Notes under the pieces: model-generated | Told to the model about the DNA's origin: nothing | The model's database searches: none | The model's input: the letters and a program-made list of their open reading frames with translations, nothing else | Origin: Gemmatimonadota bacterium | GTDB taxonomy: Bacteria; Latescibacterota; UBA2968; UBA8231 | NCBI GenBank assembly: GCA_018672475.1 | Contig: JABHFS010000004.1 | Location: 1 to 64,000 of the forward strand | DNA length: 64,000 bases | Direction of reading: 5' to 3' | Program-made: the position numbers and the translations under genes | In this document: piece by piece, positions 1-8,477 of the stretch | Layout of the letters: each line of letters starts with the position of its first letter | Numbering within the stretch: the stretch's first letter is position 1

Positions 1-2233
1 CCATCTCCAACACCAACAAATCGTCTTCTGTCGAAACCTCCAACAATTCACCGCTAAAATTGGCGTCGTCGAGGGTGCGCCCCTGCAGCGGGATCGACAA
101 CTGATACCCCGTGCCCGGCCCACGCACAAAACCGGCGAAACGCTCGGCGTCCAGCTCAATACTCGTGTCGATCTTCTCGCTGGCGCTGAATAGCACCGCA
201 TCACCATTTGCCAACTCCGTCGCATCCTGTACCACGAAACGGGCAATCGCCCCTTCGAAAGCACGCACATAACCGAAGGCAGCGTCGCTTATCAAACCCC
301 CGGTCAGACCTGACACCGACGCGCTTTGCGCATCGGCCGCACGCACCCAAGTGATATCGCTTTGCGGGATCCCGGGCACTTCGACCAATAACGCGTTCGC
401 CCCTGTCGCCTCGATGGTCTCGAAGTTCGCCTCCGTCGTCCCCGACACCTGCGGATAGAGCGTCGCCAAATACCGCACATCCGTTCCCCGCTGTTGTACG
501 CGCAACATCGTGTGCGTCTGCTCTTCGAGAAAGTCGAAGGAGTGAATCGTATCGCTATCGGTCGCGACAAGACCCGTATGGTCCTCAGACAAAAAGGCAA
601 TCAGCGCCGCGCCCTCCCGCGCCCAGCGCGCCAACGTGCCGCCGCGCGAATAGGCGCCGCCGCTCGTACCGCCCCCATTGCCGTGCAGCCGCCACTCGTA
701 GTCGTGCTCCTGACCATCAGAAGTAATCTCGTCGGCGACGATAAAATAGCTCCGGTCGGCAAAGAAAACCCGCCGTTTCAGCTCAACGCCCCCGTAACTG
801 GCGTCGACCTCGCAGTAGTCTCCAGCCGAGCTGGTGAAAGAATCGAGGATAAAGGCATCGTTACCGCCGCCGATGGTCTGGCCAAACGCCGTAAAACGCG
901 GCGGTCCCTGGCCGTCGACCAATATCACATTGTGGTTGCGACCTTCGTTTACCTTGTCGTGGTTGCTGAAGTTTATATAACCGGCGTCAAGCGCCAGCAT
1001 CTCGCCACCGGCGTAGATCAAGAAGCTCGTCTCGTCCGCATGCTCGTGCGCAAACCCTCCCGTACGAGCAACACCGTTCTCACCCCGCAACAGCATATAG
1101 GTGGCTTCCGCCGACCAGTCGCTGCGGAAGACCGCGTCCCCGGCCCCCGGCATAAAAACCGATGGCCCGTGCGTTGGCTCGGTCGCCGCAATGCTGTCGT
1201 CGTAGAGGGCGATCGCGTCCATCTCGGAAAATTCGCGCACATAGAGCCCATTCGCGTTGTTTTCCCAGTCCCAGCGATGTATGCCACCGTCGGGATAAAC
1301 CGCCGCCAGATAGTGACCGTAAAAATCATCGAGGTGACCATCGTCGATATTCGGCCGGCGGCCATTGGGCAGCCGCAGATTCAATGACCAATCGTGCATC
1401 TTTTCAATCTTCGGGTCGGTGAACAAATTCAAGCCGGTGCGATCTCTCAGCGCGAACATATAAGGCAGGTAGACATCGGCGGCATAACGGCTGTAAAACG
1501 GCCCCTCGGCATAACCGCCGTCCAGCGCATCGATCTGAAAATCCAGACTGCCCTTCACCAATTCGAAAGCCCGATCGGCCCAATCCTGCGGTGTGCCCTG
1601 GTCTTTAACCCCGGGATGCTCGCTCAACGCCATCGCCGCCAACCCTAGACCGCCATACGCGCGAATATGCCAATTGTCGATATGCGGCGTCTCGTGCAAG
1701 CGGAGAACGATCTTGATAATCCCCAAATCGATTTCTCTGAGTTCAATGCCTTCCCACAGGCGCCCAGCCTCTTCGGCGAGTATCGCCCGCATTTCTGCTA
1801 GGGCACCGGGATTATTGGCCGCCGCGTAAGTGTGCAGGATATCGTAAGCGACCGCGTACTGGGCCACCACCTCGCCCTCGTTGTGCGGTTCGCCCAGATC
1901 GCCCCCTCTCGGCGGGAAGGCGACCTCCTGCATAACCTGCAAGGCCCGATCAGCGAAAGCGCTGTCGTCGGTCATCAACCAAGCGAAAGCCAAAGCCTTG
2001 GCGAAGCGAACCTTGGTGCGCTCTTCGGTGAAGATCGTCGGAACGTTCTGCGCCCGATCCAGCACGGTCTGCCACCAGATCGCGTAGGGCTCCCGCTGAA
2101 TTCGCTCTTTGAGTTGCGGAACATCCTCGGCGGCAAACAATAAACCCGGATGCACCTCGGCCGACAGGATTTGCGCGGAGGAAGCCAGGGGCGTGAGTAC
2201 CGTTAAAACGGCGAAGAGAGTTAGGGCGTACAT
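1..2233 (-). CDS. Heparinase II/III-like polysaccharide lyase, partial at window edge
   Basis: Reading leftward from the ATG at 2233, the frame stays open for 744 codons to base 1, so the 3' end lies outside the window. A GAGG ribosome site sits about 6 nt before the ATG. The N-terminus is a signal peptide ending near ASSA, followed by a helical region opening with HPGLLFAAEDVPQLKERI, typical of the toroid domain of heparinase II/III proteins. Near residue 394 is the AHEHADETSF motif followed by a beta-sandwich stretch (LALDAGY, NHNVILVDG), the conserved heparinase II/III C-terminal module. The family cleaves uronic-acid polysaccharides by beta-elimination in the periplasm or outside the cell. 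The substrate (alginate, heparinoid, other) cannot be told from sequence. A 297-codon ORF on the opposite strand is only its antisense shadow. Confidence 0.88.
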   Translation of the reverse strand, partial: MYALTLFAVLTVLTPLASSAQILSAEVHPGLLFAAEDVPQLKERIQREPYAIWWQTVLDRAQNVPTIFTEERTKVRFAKALAFAWLMTDDSAFADRALQVMQEVAFPPRGGDLGEPHNEGEVVAQYAVAYDILHTYAAANNPGALAEMRAILAEEAGRLWEGIELREIDLGIIKIVLRLHETPHIDNWHIRAYGGLGLAAMALSEHPGVKDQGTPQDWADRAFELVKGSLDFQIDALDGGYAEGPFYSRYAADVYLPYMFALRDRTGLNLFTDPKIEKMHDWSLNLRLPNGRRPNIDDGHLDDFYGHYLAAVYPDGGIHRWDWENNANGLYVREFSEMDAIALYDDSIAATEPTHGPSVFMPGAGDAVFRSDWSAEATYMLLRGENGVARTGGFAHEHADETSFLIYAGGEMLALDAGYINFSNHDKVNEGRNHNVILVDGQGPPRFTAFGQTIGGGNDAFILDSFTSSAGDYCEVDASYGGVELKRRVFFADRSYFIVADEITSDGQEHDYEWRLHGNGGGTSGGAYSRGGTLARWAREGAALIAFLSEDHTGLVATDSDTIHSFDFLEEQTHTMLRVQQRGTDVRYLATLYPQVSGTTEANFETIEATGANALLVEVPGIPQSDITWVRAADAQSASVSGLTGGLISDAAFGYVRAFEGAIARFVVQDATELANGDAVLFSASEKIDTSIELDAERFAGFVRGPGTGYQLSIPLQGRTLDDANFSGELLEVSTEDDLLVLEM

Positions 2234-2386
2234 AGAATCCTCGTAATTGTGGTATCGCGTTGACACACAAATCCGCCCGGAGCGAATTTCGCGAATACAT
2301 CAACGCATCAATGGGTACATCATGCCGAGGAGGGCAATGGCGGTCGGGTGTGCTGCATCAACTGCCCGATGCCTAGGAAGGGACAG

Positions 2387-2995
2387 CTAAAACAAGCGGC
2401 GCAGGTCAAAACCCCAAAGCAGGCCTAGGGCGACATACCCCTCTCCGAACATAAACTTGAAACCACCGGCCGACTTGTCCGGCGGATCGAAGAATACACC
2501 GATCGTCCCGTAGGCGGTTTGCGGCTTGGTATGACGATAACCGACGCCGGCAAAGATCTTGCCCGGTTGATTGGCGATCCAGACTTCGTCGGCGATGATA
2601 TAGGCCAGGTCGGCGCTGGCCGATATTAGTACATCCGTACCGCCCGAGCAGCGATAATTCGGCACGCGATAATTGTAATTCCGGTCGATACAGAGCGTAC
2701 TATTGACGAAGGGACGGTAATAGCGCGTGTCGCGATTGTCGCCTTCGAGAAAGCTCAAATCGAGCAGATTCGCAGAGCCAATCAACCGGAAGCGATTGGA
2801 AACGAACTTAAACCCCAGCGGTGCCCGCACACCGACCCCCTGCCCGTCTAGATTGACGAAACCGACGCCCATAGCGGCGTAATAACCGTCCTGCTGTCGT
2901 TTGGGTATTTGCTCCGGCTCCATGTCCTGGATCCGTACGGCCTCGGCTCCGCCGGCGTAAAGCAGGCAGGTCAAGATCAACAATCTACAACGCAT
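2387..2995 (-). CDS. Secreted or outer-membrane beta-strand-rich protein, unknown function
   Basis: I chose the internal ATG at 2995 because it starts a clean signal peptide (MRCRLLILTCLLYAGGAEA) and has GAGG about 8 nt upstream; the longer frame to 3046 adds 17 residues unlike a leader. The mature part is about 180 residues with alternating aromatic and small residues (YYAAMGVGFVNLDGQGVG, GKIFAGVGYRH) and ends in an aromatic residue (DLRRLF), as in small outer-membrane beta-barrels. I do not recognise the family. It lies 150 bp upstream of the heparinase gene on the same strand, so the two could be co-expressed, but nothing proves a shared role. Confidence 0.6.
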   Translation of the reverse strand: MRCRLLILTCLLYAGGAEAVRIQDMEPEQIPKRQQDGYYAAMGVGFVNLDGQGVGVRAPLGFKFVSNRFRLIGSANLLDLSFLEGDNRDTRYYRPFVNSTLCIDRNYNYRVPNYRCSGGTDVLISASADLAYIIADEVWIANQPGKIFAGVGYRHTKPQTAYGTIGVFFDPPDKSAGGFKFMFGEGYVALGLLWGFDLRRLF

Positions 2996-3045
2996 ATTGG
3001 TCACCCTCGATAAAACCGCACCATTGCGGTACGAGTGCCACCGCA

Positions 3046-3384
3046 CTATTTGCTGCCACCGAGAATTGCTTCCACCGGTTCGGTTAATTCTTCCTTTTGC
3101 GCGAGAATCTCGTCCAGCTTCTTGAGGAAGCTGCGCTTGGCGTACATATCCATGGTGCGCGCCTCAATATGAGCCAGGTGGACCACCGCCGCAAGACGTC
3201 GGTGTTGGCTGGTTTGCGCGGGTGGTGGTGCGAGGCGATAGCGATGCGCACCTCGGGCCGGTCTGCGCGGGTGGTGACCAGAGATTAGCTCGCCGATCTT
3301 GGCATTGCGCTCGACAACCAGAACTCTCTGCCCTACCATTGGCTCCTTTTCCGGACGGCATCCACTGCCATTCCCGCGTCCCAT
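3046..3384 (-). pseudogene. Probable decayed coding region, origin unclear
   Basis: A 112-codon frame whose first part (VGQRVLVVERNAKIGELIS) resembles the first strand and helix of a nucleotide-binding or receiver domain and whose tail (KRSFLKKLDEILAQKEEL) looks like a normal charged helix. The middle is Arg/His/Pro-rich and low in information, and a more protein-like stretch appears there in another frame, so I suspect at least one frameshift. Upstream of 3384 lies a broken membrane sensor on the other strand, which fits a decayed signalling locus. The family is not identified. Confidence 0.3.
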
Positions 3385-3499
3385 ATAATTAATGCACGAG
3401 CAAATCTATAATCAAGGACGAATCCACATGGGCACACCGCACCCTCGTACGGTATATGGTGTAGCTTTGACGCCGCAGGACCCTAAGTATAGTCCGTGC

Positions 3500-4091
3500 A
3501 TGGGGGAAATCATCATCGAATCCACACAAAAAGACCACCTGGGTGCTGCCCTCGACGCCGTCTTCAGCGACTCCTCCCCCCGGTACCCCCTCGGTCTCGG
3601 TCTGCCCTACCTGCTATTGACCGTCGGTCACGCGTTGTTGTTGCCGCCCCTGCAAATTACCCATGGCCATCGCCGCCGCGACGAGTGCCGTCGTACTGTT
3701 GGCCCTACGTCTAATACACCGCCAATTCCATAGGCCCGCACATGGCCACCAACTACTCGCCATGGCCATCGCCGGTCTGGTCCTGGGCAATAGCCTGTTA
3801 TAGTTATATCTGTATTTAAGCCTCGAACCGCACCAGACGAGCAATATTCTACTCTTCCTCGTCGGATCCGGTTATTTCTTTCTTTTTAGCCGTCTGTTCG
3901 CCGGCTTGGTGCTGGTGACGTGGATCGGTTGGGGCGCAATAATCCAGGCGATCGCACACATAGCCGTTTTCCAGCATTATGGCTCCGCCATGTTTTCGGC
4001 CACCGCGCTCGCCGCGCTGCATACACCACTTTATGGCAAAGGCCGTGCCCGCAATGCACCACTTTATCCGAAATATTATAAGACACTTTAA
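3500..4091 (+). pseudogene. Broken membrane-sensor region of a signalling protein
   Basis: Three consecutive pieces read as one multi-pass membrane domain. First comes a frame from the ATG at 3500 (GLGLPYLLLTVGHALLLP). The frame then shifts near 3660 to one starting MAIAAATSAVVLLALRLIH, which meets an in-frame TAG at 3801. It resumes in the same frame as LLFLVGSGYFFLFSRLFAG and LVLVTWIGWGAIIQAIAH. That gives four to five hydrophobic segments with no catalytic domain attached. Such blocks usually head histidine kinases or GGDEF proteins; that is inference. A separate scrap of a kinase ATPase domain lies at 50446-50649, but there is no evidence the two were one gene. Confidence 0.5.
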
Positions 4092-4357
4092 AAACAGTAT
4101 CTTATACTGTTATTTCTTATTTGTTATTCAAACGCCTCGTAGACCATAAATTGACGCGTATTCGATACAACTCATGACGAACTTATTTAATGAGCATCGA
4201 TTAATTATGCCATAAGTAGTTGTTTATAAATAGCATTTAACACCATCGGATCAATACTGTAGATGTCAATTCACACTGTAGATTTAAGTACACCATTTAA
4301 CATATCGCATCATTGTGCCACCTTGCACCTCGCGCCGACTCCCGTATTTTATAGTAC
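4092..4357. other. AT-rich intergenic stretch with one small hairpin
   Basis: This gap is much richer in A and T than the surrounding DNA. It holds a small perfect hairpin, AACAGTAT (4093-4100) with ATACTGTT (4104-4111), but no long U-run, so it is a weak terminator candidate. The only other signal is a TATAGTAC just before the ATG at 4358, which could be a -10 box for a short-leader transcript. I see no gene here. Confidence 0.4.
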
Positions 4358-5209
4358 ATGCCCGCACAAAAGCTTCATATCGGCCTCGCCCTGCTCTTAG
4401 TGAGCTGCATTGCCTGCTCAGCCAAATCGGACAATGGCACCGAATCCGTCGAAGCATCGGTGCAAGCCCAGCCGCAAACGCCCGCCGAGATCCCAATCTA
4501 TTCCTATCGAATCGTACATAGCTATCCGCACGACCCCGGCGCATTCACGCAGGGGCTGGCCTTTCTCGACAGCGTGCTCTACGAGGGGACCGGCCCGAGC
4601 AACGGCCGCTCGGGACCTGGATCGTCGATCCGCAAAGTCGACCTGACTACCGGCGAAGTGCTGCAGCTGCACCTCGTCGAAACGGAGATCTTCGGCGAGG
4701 GCATCGCCGTCTTTCTCAACCGTCTGATCCAGCTCACCTGGAAATCGGGCACGGGCTTCACCTATGCGCTGGATTCCTTCGAACCACTGAGCCAATTCAA
4801 CTACCCGACCGAAGGCTGGGGCCTCACCTGCGACGGCGAGCGATTGATTATGAGCGACGGCACCGCCACGCTCTATTTTCGCGACCCCTTCAGCTTCGAA
4901 GAAATCGGTCGGGTCACCGTCACCGCCGCCGACCGCGCAATCCGCCATCTCAACGAATTAGAATGGGTCGAGGGTGAAGTCTTCGCCAATATCTGGGGCA
5001 CCCATACCATCGCCCGCATCGACCCGGCGACGGGCCGAGTCGTCGGCTGGATCGACGGTTCGGACATCTTGAGCGACGAAGACCGCGACGGCCGACGAGT
5101 CGATGTCTTCAACGGCATCGCCTACGACGCGAAAGACAAACGCCTCTTCGTCACCGGCAAATGGTGGCCCAAACTCTACGAAATCGAATTAATACCCCCA
5201 TCACCATGA
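4358..5209 (+). CDS. Glutaminyl-peptide cyclotransferase (glutamine cyclotransferase), lipoprotein
   Basis: The family (PF05096 type) converts N-terminal glutamine of peptides to pyroglutamate on a beta-propeller scaffold. The protein starts with a lipoprotein leader: a hydrophobic run, then LLVSCIAC as lipobox. The mature part opens with YSYRIVHSYPHDPGAFTQGL, the family signature, followed by YEGTG and SSIRKVDLTTGEVLQ. A further IGRVTVTAADRAI and ending KWWPKLYEIELI complete the expected about 250-residue length. It probably acts in the periplasm. The moaB gene follows after 9 bp, so the two may share a transcript without being functionally linked. Confidence 0.88.
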   Translation: MPAQKLHIGLALLLVSCIACSAKSDNGTESVEASVQAQPQTPAEIPIYSYRIVHSYPHDPGAFTQGLAFLDSVLYEGTGPSNGRSGPGSSIRKVDLTTGEVLQLHLVETEIFGEGIAVFLNRLIQLTWKSGTGFTYALDSFEPLSQFNYPTEGWGLTCDGERLIMSDGTATLYFRDPFSFEEIGRVTVTAADRAIRHLNELEWVEGEVFANIWGTHTIARIDPATGRVVGWIDGSDILSDEDRDGRRVDVFNGIAYDAKDKRLFVTGKWWPKLYEIELIPPSP

Positions 5210-5218
5210 GGTATCCGC

Positions 5219-5734
5219 ATGTCTGAAGCACGTGTCCCGGTCAACATCGCCATACTCACCGTCTCCGACACCCGCGACGAATCGACCGACAAATCCGGCA
5301 AACTCTTAGTCGAACGCCTCACTGAAGCCGGGCACAACCTGCACGAAAAGTGCATCCGGCCCGACGATATCTACCAGCTGCGCGCCCAGGTATCCCAATG
5401 GATCGCCGATGACAAGGTGCAAGCCGTAGTCACCACCGGCGGCACCGGTCTCACCGGCCGCGACGGCACGCCCGAAGCGCTCAGCGTATTATTCGACAAG
5501 CAGATCGAGGGTTTCGGCGAGGTTTTCCGCATGCTTTCCTACGAGGAAATCGGCGCCTCGACTCTGCAGTCGCGCTGCATCGCCGGCGTCGCCAACGGCA
5601 CCTACATCTTCAGCCTGCCCGGTTCCTCAGGCGCCTGCGCCACCGGCTGGGACAAACTCATCGGCCCGCAACTAGACTCCACCAACCAGCCCTGCAATCT
5701 CGTCGATCTGATGCCGAGATTATTGGAAACCTAA
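5219..5734 (+). CDS. moaB: Molybdenum cofactor biosynthesis protein MoaB
   Basis: MoaB/Mog-family proteins adenylylate molybdopterin before metal insertion. The 171-residue length is normal. Landmarks are NIAILTVSDTRDESTDKSG at residues 9-27, the binding motif TTGGTGLTGRDGTPE at 72-86 and FSLPGSSGAC at 131-140. The ribosome site TGAGGT overlaps the stop codon of the glutaminyl cyclase gene, implying translational coupling. No other molybdopterin gene is in the window, so the partners lie elsewhere. Confidence 0.93.
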   Translation: MSEARVPVNIAILTVSDTRDESTDKSGKLLVERLTEAGHNLHEKCIRPDDIYQLRAQVSQWIADDKVQAVVTTGGTGLTGRDGTPEALSVLFDKQIEGFGEVFRMLSYEEIGASTLQSRCIAGVANGTYIFSLPGSSGACATGWDKLIGPQLDSTNQPCNLVDLMPRLLET

Positions 5735-5950
5735 GACCTGACGGAAAAGTGGCACCGCCGCCGCGTCGATGCAATCGTCGTGTTAAAGAGCCGCTCTTCA
5801 AGCAAAGCTTAAACAACTGAAAACAATGGAGGAGCTCGACATCCGCCTTTAGGCGACTGCATTATCCCCTGGCGCGAGTGCGCTTTTTACTCCATACTTT
5901 ATCTCTGGCCGCAGTGCAAATATAGCGGCCACTACAGCAACATAGATCGG

Positions 5951-6130
5951 TCCAGGTGCCGGGTGTGTAAACCCGGAGAATAGGGAAGGCAGTGCAAATC
6001 TGCCGCGGTCCCGCCACTGTGATCGGCCGACGGATACAATCCGTCCTTGCCCCCGTTCTATCCCACTGGTCCTATGACTGGGAAGGGGGGACGCAAGAAG
6101 AGCCGAAAGTCAGGAGACCTGCCTGGACTA
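5951..6130 (+). promoter_or_regulatory. Cobalamin (B12) riboswitch
   Basis: The leader carries the hallmarks of an adenosylcobalamin-type riboswitch: GGTGCC at 5955-5960, a hairpin, then GAATAGGGAAGGCAGTGCAAA, GCGGTCCCGCCACTGTGA and the nearly invariant B12 box AGTCAGGAGACCTGCC at about 6108-6123. It is followed by a rho-independent terminator just before the start of the TonB receptor gene, so B12 binding most likely stops transcription of the uptake genes downstream. A long open frame crossing this region (from 5992) is an artefact of the riboswitch sequence. Confidence 0.93.
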
Positions 6131-6190
6131 CAAGGTCGAGCATACCTTCGAAGGAAAGGCGACTCACCGGTGCAAGCCAATTTTGGCCCG

Positions 6191-6221
6191 CCCCGCCCTC
6201 ATTTGAGGCCGGGGTTTTTTT
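6191..6221 (+). terminator. Riboswitch expression-platform terminator
   Basis: CCCCG-C-CCTC (6191-6200), loop ATTT, GAGG-C-CGGGG (6205-6214), then seven Ts. It lies 60 nt after the B12 box and 9 nt before the receptor ATG, the position expected for a transcription-attenuating platform. Confidence 0.85.
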
Positions 6222-6229
6222 GTAAGTAT

Positions 6230-8464
6230 ATGATGCGCTGCGGCATTTTGTTGCTGCTGGCGACTCCGGCTTCAGCCCTGCGTGGACAAGTGCGCGACGA
6301 CGCCACCGGCATTGCCCTTTCCGGTGCCCTACTCCGCGTTGAGTCACTGGCCTCCGCCCTTGCACCACCTTCCCAGACCACCTACTCCGATACCGGCGGC
6401 GTATTCTCGCTACAACTGCCCCCCGGACGTTGGCGACTCAGCATCGAACATCTGGGTTATACTGCCACCCGACGCGAGATCACAACCCCCGTCGACACCC
6501 TACTGACCATCCGCCTCGAACCCCGCCCACTGCTAATGGACGAAATGGTCGTGCAGACTCGCCGGACGGGCGACTCGGCCGAATCACCCGCCTTTGTCGA
6601 ACGCATCGCCATCGCCAAGGAGGGCACCGCCGGCATCGACCTACCTCGACTGCTCGAAAAAGCGGTCGGCGTGCAGATCCGCCGCTACGGCGGCCTGGGC
6701 AGCTTCAGCACCGTCTCAATCCGTGGCTCCACCGCCGAACAAGTGCTGGTCTTCCTCGACGGCGTACCGCTTAACCAGGCACAGGGCGGCGGCGTAGACC
6801 TCGGCGACTTGCCACTGGCCGGCATAGAGAGCATCGACGTCTACCGCGGGGCGGTGCCCGCCCGCTTCGGTGGCAACGCCATCGGCGGCGTGGTGGATAT
6901 CCGCACCCGCGCACCCGGCGACAAACCCCATCTGCGCTTGAGCGCGGGCAAGGGCTCCTTTCGCACCCGCCAGCTTGGCCTGAGCATCAACGGCCGCCAC
7001 CGCGCCTATCGCTATAGCACTCTGCTCGACTACGGCGCCAGCGAAAACGACTTCCGCTTTCTCGACGACAACGGTACCGAATACAACGCCAACGACGACC
7101 AACATACCCGCCGACGCAATAGCGACTTCGCCGGCCTACGGGCCCTGAGCAAGATCCAGCGTGACTGGCACGGCCACCGCCTGCAGGCCTACGCGACTTT
7201 CGACCTCAACCACCGCGGCATCCCCGGTATCAGCAATAACCAATCGCTGCACACCCGCTACGACACCCGCCGCCAAGCAAGCCAAGTCGAACTCTTCGGC
7301 CCACTATTCGCCACCGCGGGCTATCGTCTTAAAGCCTACCGCCTCACCCAAGAAAGCGAGTACAAAAACCTGCACGGCGAAGTCGGCGCCGGTACCCAAC
7401 ACAATCGCAACACCATCGGCTCACACGGCGTGCGCGCCGAAATCAACACCCTACTACCCAAGAGCGCGCTACTCACCAGCTTCGCGGAAACCCGCCGCCA
7501 GACCTTCCAACCCGAAGACCTCCTGCAATCCAATCAACAGCAGCGGAAAAACCGGCTAGGCACCGAAATCGAACCACCATTCCAACGCATAAAGCGAACA
7601 CTCGGAAGCGAAGTCGAGGTGCCGCTCCGGCGTTTGTCGCTTATCGCCGGAGTACAGACCGAAAGACTCGACGACCGCTTCCGCGGCCCGAATGCCTCCG
7701 TCTATAGCCAGCTAACCCCAGAGCGCGAGAAAAGCCAGTGGCTCGGTAGTTGGCGGCTGGGCTTGCGCCTGAAACTCGGCCACGGTTTCGCGCTGAAAGG
7801 CCACCGCGGCCACAGCCAACGACCCCCGAGTTTCCAGGAGCTTTTCGGCAACCGCGGTGCCGTGATCGGCAATATTGACCTCAAAAACGAACGCGGCGAC
7901 AATTCCGATGCCGGGCTGGTCTATCGCGGCACCGGAATTTTATCCCTGGCCGAGATCGCCTATTATCGCAATTCGGTCGATGACCTGATCCGCTTTATGC
8001 ACAATTCCCAATCCGTGTCCCGCGCCCTCAATGTCGGCCGCGCCCGACTCAGCGGCGTCGAAACTCGCCTGCAAACCCGCCCCTTAGCCTGGGCCCGGAT
8101 CGACTTCAACTACACCTACCAACGCGCGGAAAACCGCTCCGGCTTCGCCTACGAACGCGGCAACGAACTACCCAACGCACCGCGCCATGCGCTTGAAGCT
8201 CGGCTGAACATCGAACAAGGCCGCCATTCCGCCCACTACGCTTTCAGCCGCGAAAGCCGTCACTACCTGGACCGCGCAAATTTGCGACCTGTGCCCAGGC
8301 GGCTGGTCCACGGTCTCGGCGGGCGCATCGTCCTAAACACGCGCACTGCCCTCAACTGGGAAGTGCGCAATTTGACCGATAACCAGGCCGCCGATCTCTG
8401 GGGTTATCCTCTGCCGGGCCGCGCCTTATTTCTCTCTATAAAGCACAACCTATTCACTCCGTAG
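6230..8464 (+). CDS. TonB-dependent outer-membrane receptor, BtuB-like (predicted cobalamin uptake)
   Basis: I place the start at the ATG at 6230 (the next codon is also ATG), because the longer frame reads through the riboswitch and terminator. This gives 744 residues: a signal peptide (CGILLLLATPASA), a carboxypeptidase-regulatory-like beta-sandwich (RGQVRDDATGIALSGALL to LEPRPLLMDEMVVQ), then the plug (VGVQIRRYGGLGSFSTVSIRG, VLVFLDGVPLNQ, IDVYRGAVPARFGGNAIGG) and a 22-strand-type barrel. The barrel ends in ALFLSIKHNLFTP. Control by a B12 riboswitch is the main reason to assign cobalamin (or another corrinoid) as substrate. The beta-propeller gene follows 13 bp downstream. Confidence 0.87.
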   Translation: MMRCGILLLLATPASALRGQVRDDATGIALSGALLRVESLASALAPPSQTTYSDTGGVFSLQLPPGRWRLSIEHLGYTATRREITTPVDTLLTIRLEPRPLLMDEMVVQTRRTGDSAESPAFVERIAIAKEGTAGIDLPRLLEKAVGVQIRRYGGLGSFSTVSIRGSTAEQVLVFLDGVPLNQAQGGGVDLGDLPLAGIESIDVYRGAVPARFGGNAIGGVVDIRTRAPGDKPHLRLSAGKGSFRTRQLGLSINGRHRAYRYSTLLDYGASENDFRFLDDNGTEYNANDDQHTRRRNSDFAGLRALSKIQRDWHGHRLQAYATFDLNHRGIPGISNNQSLHTRYDTRRQASQVELFGPLFATAGYRLKAYRLTQESEYKNLHGEVGAGTQHNRNTIGSHGVRAEINTLLPKSALLTSFAETRRQTFQPEDLLQSNQQQRKNRLGTEIEPPFQRIKRTLGSEVEVPLRRLSLIAGVQTERLDDRFRGPNASVYSQLTPEREKSQWLGSWRLGLRLKLGHGFALKGHRGHSQRPPSFQELFGNRGAVIGNIDLKNERGDNSDAGLVYRGTGILSLAEIAYYRNSVDDLIRFMHNSQSVSRALNVGRARLSGVETRLQTRPLAWARIDFNYTYQRAENRSGFAYERGNELPNAPRHALEARLNIEQGRHSAHYAFSRESRHYLDRANLRPVPRRLVHGLGGRIVLNTRTALNWEVRNLTDNQAADLWGYPLPGRALFLSIKHNLFTP

Positions 8465-8477
8465 AAAGGACTCGTCC

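Noticed and set aside
494-1387. 297-codon plus-strand open frame
   Set aside because: It is exactly antisense and in register with the heparinase gene; its sequence is Arg/Val-rich with no family features.
5992-6229. Open frames crossing the riboswitch, including a longer start for the TonB receptor at 6047
   Set aside because: They run through the B12 box and terminator; the signal peptide begins at 6230.
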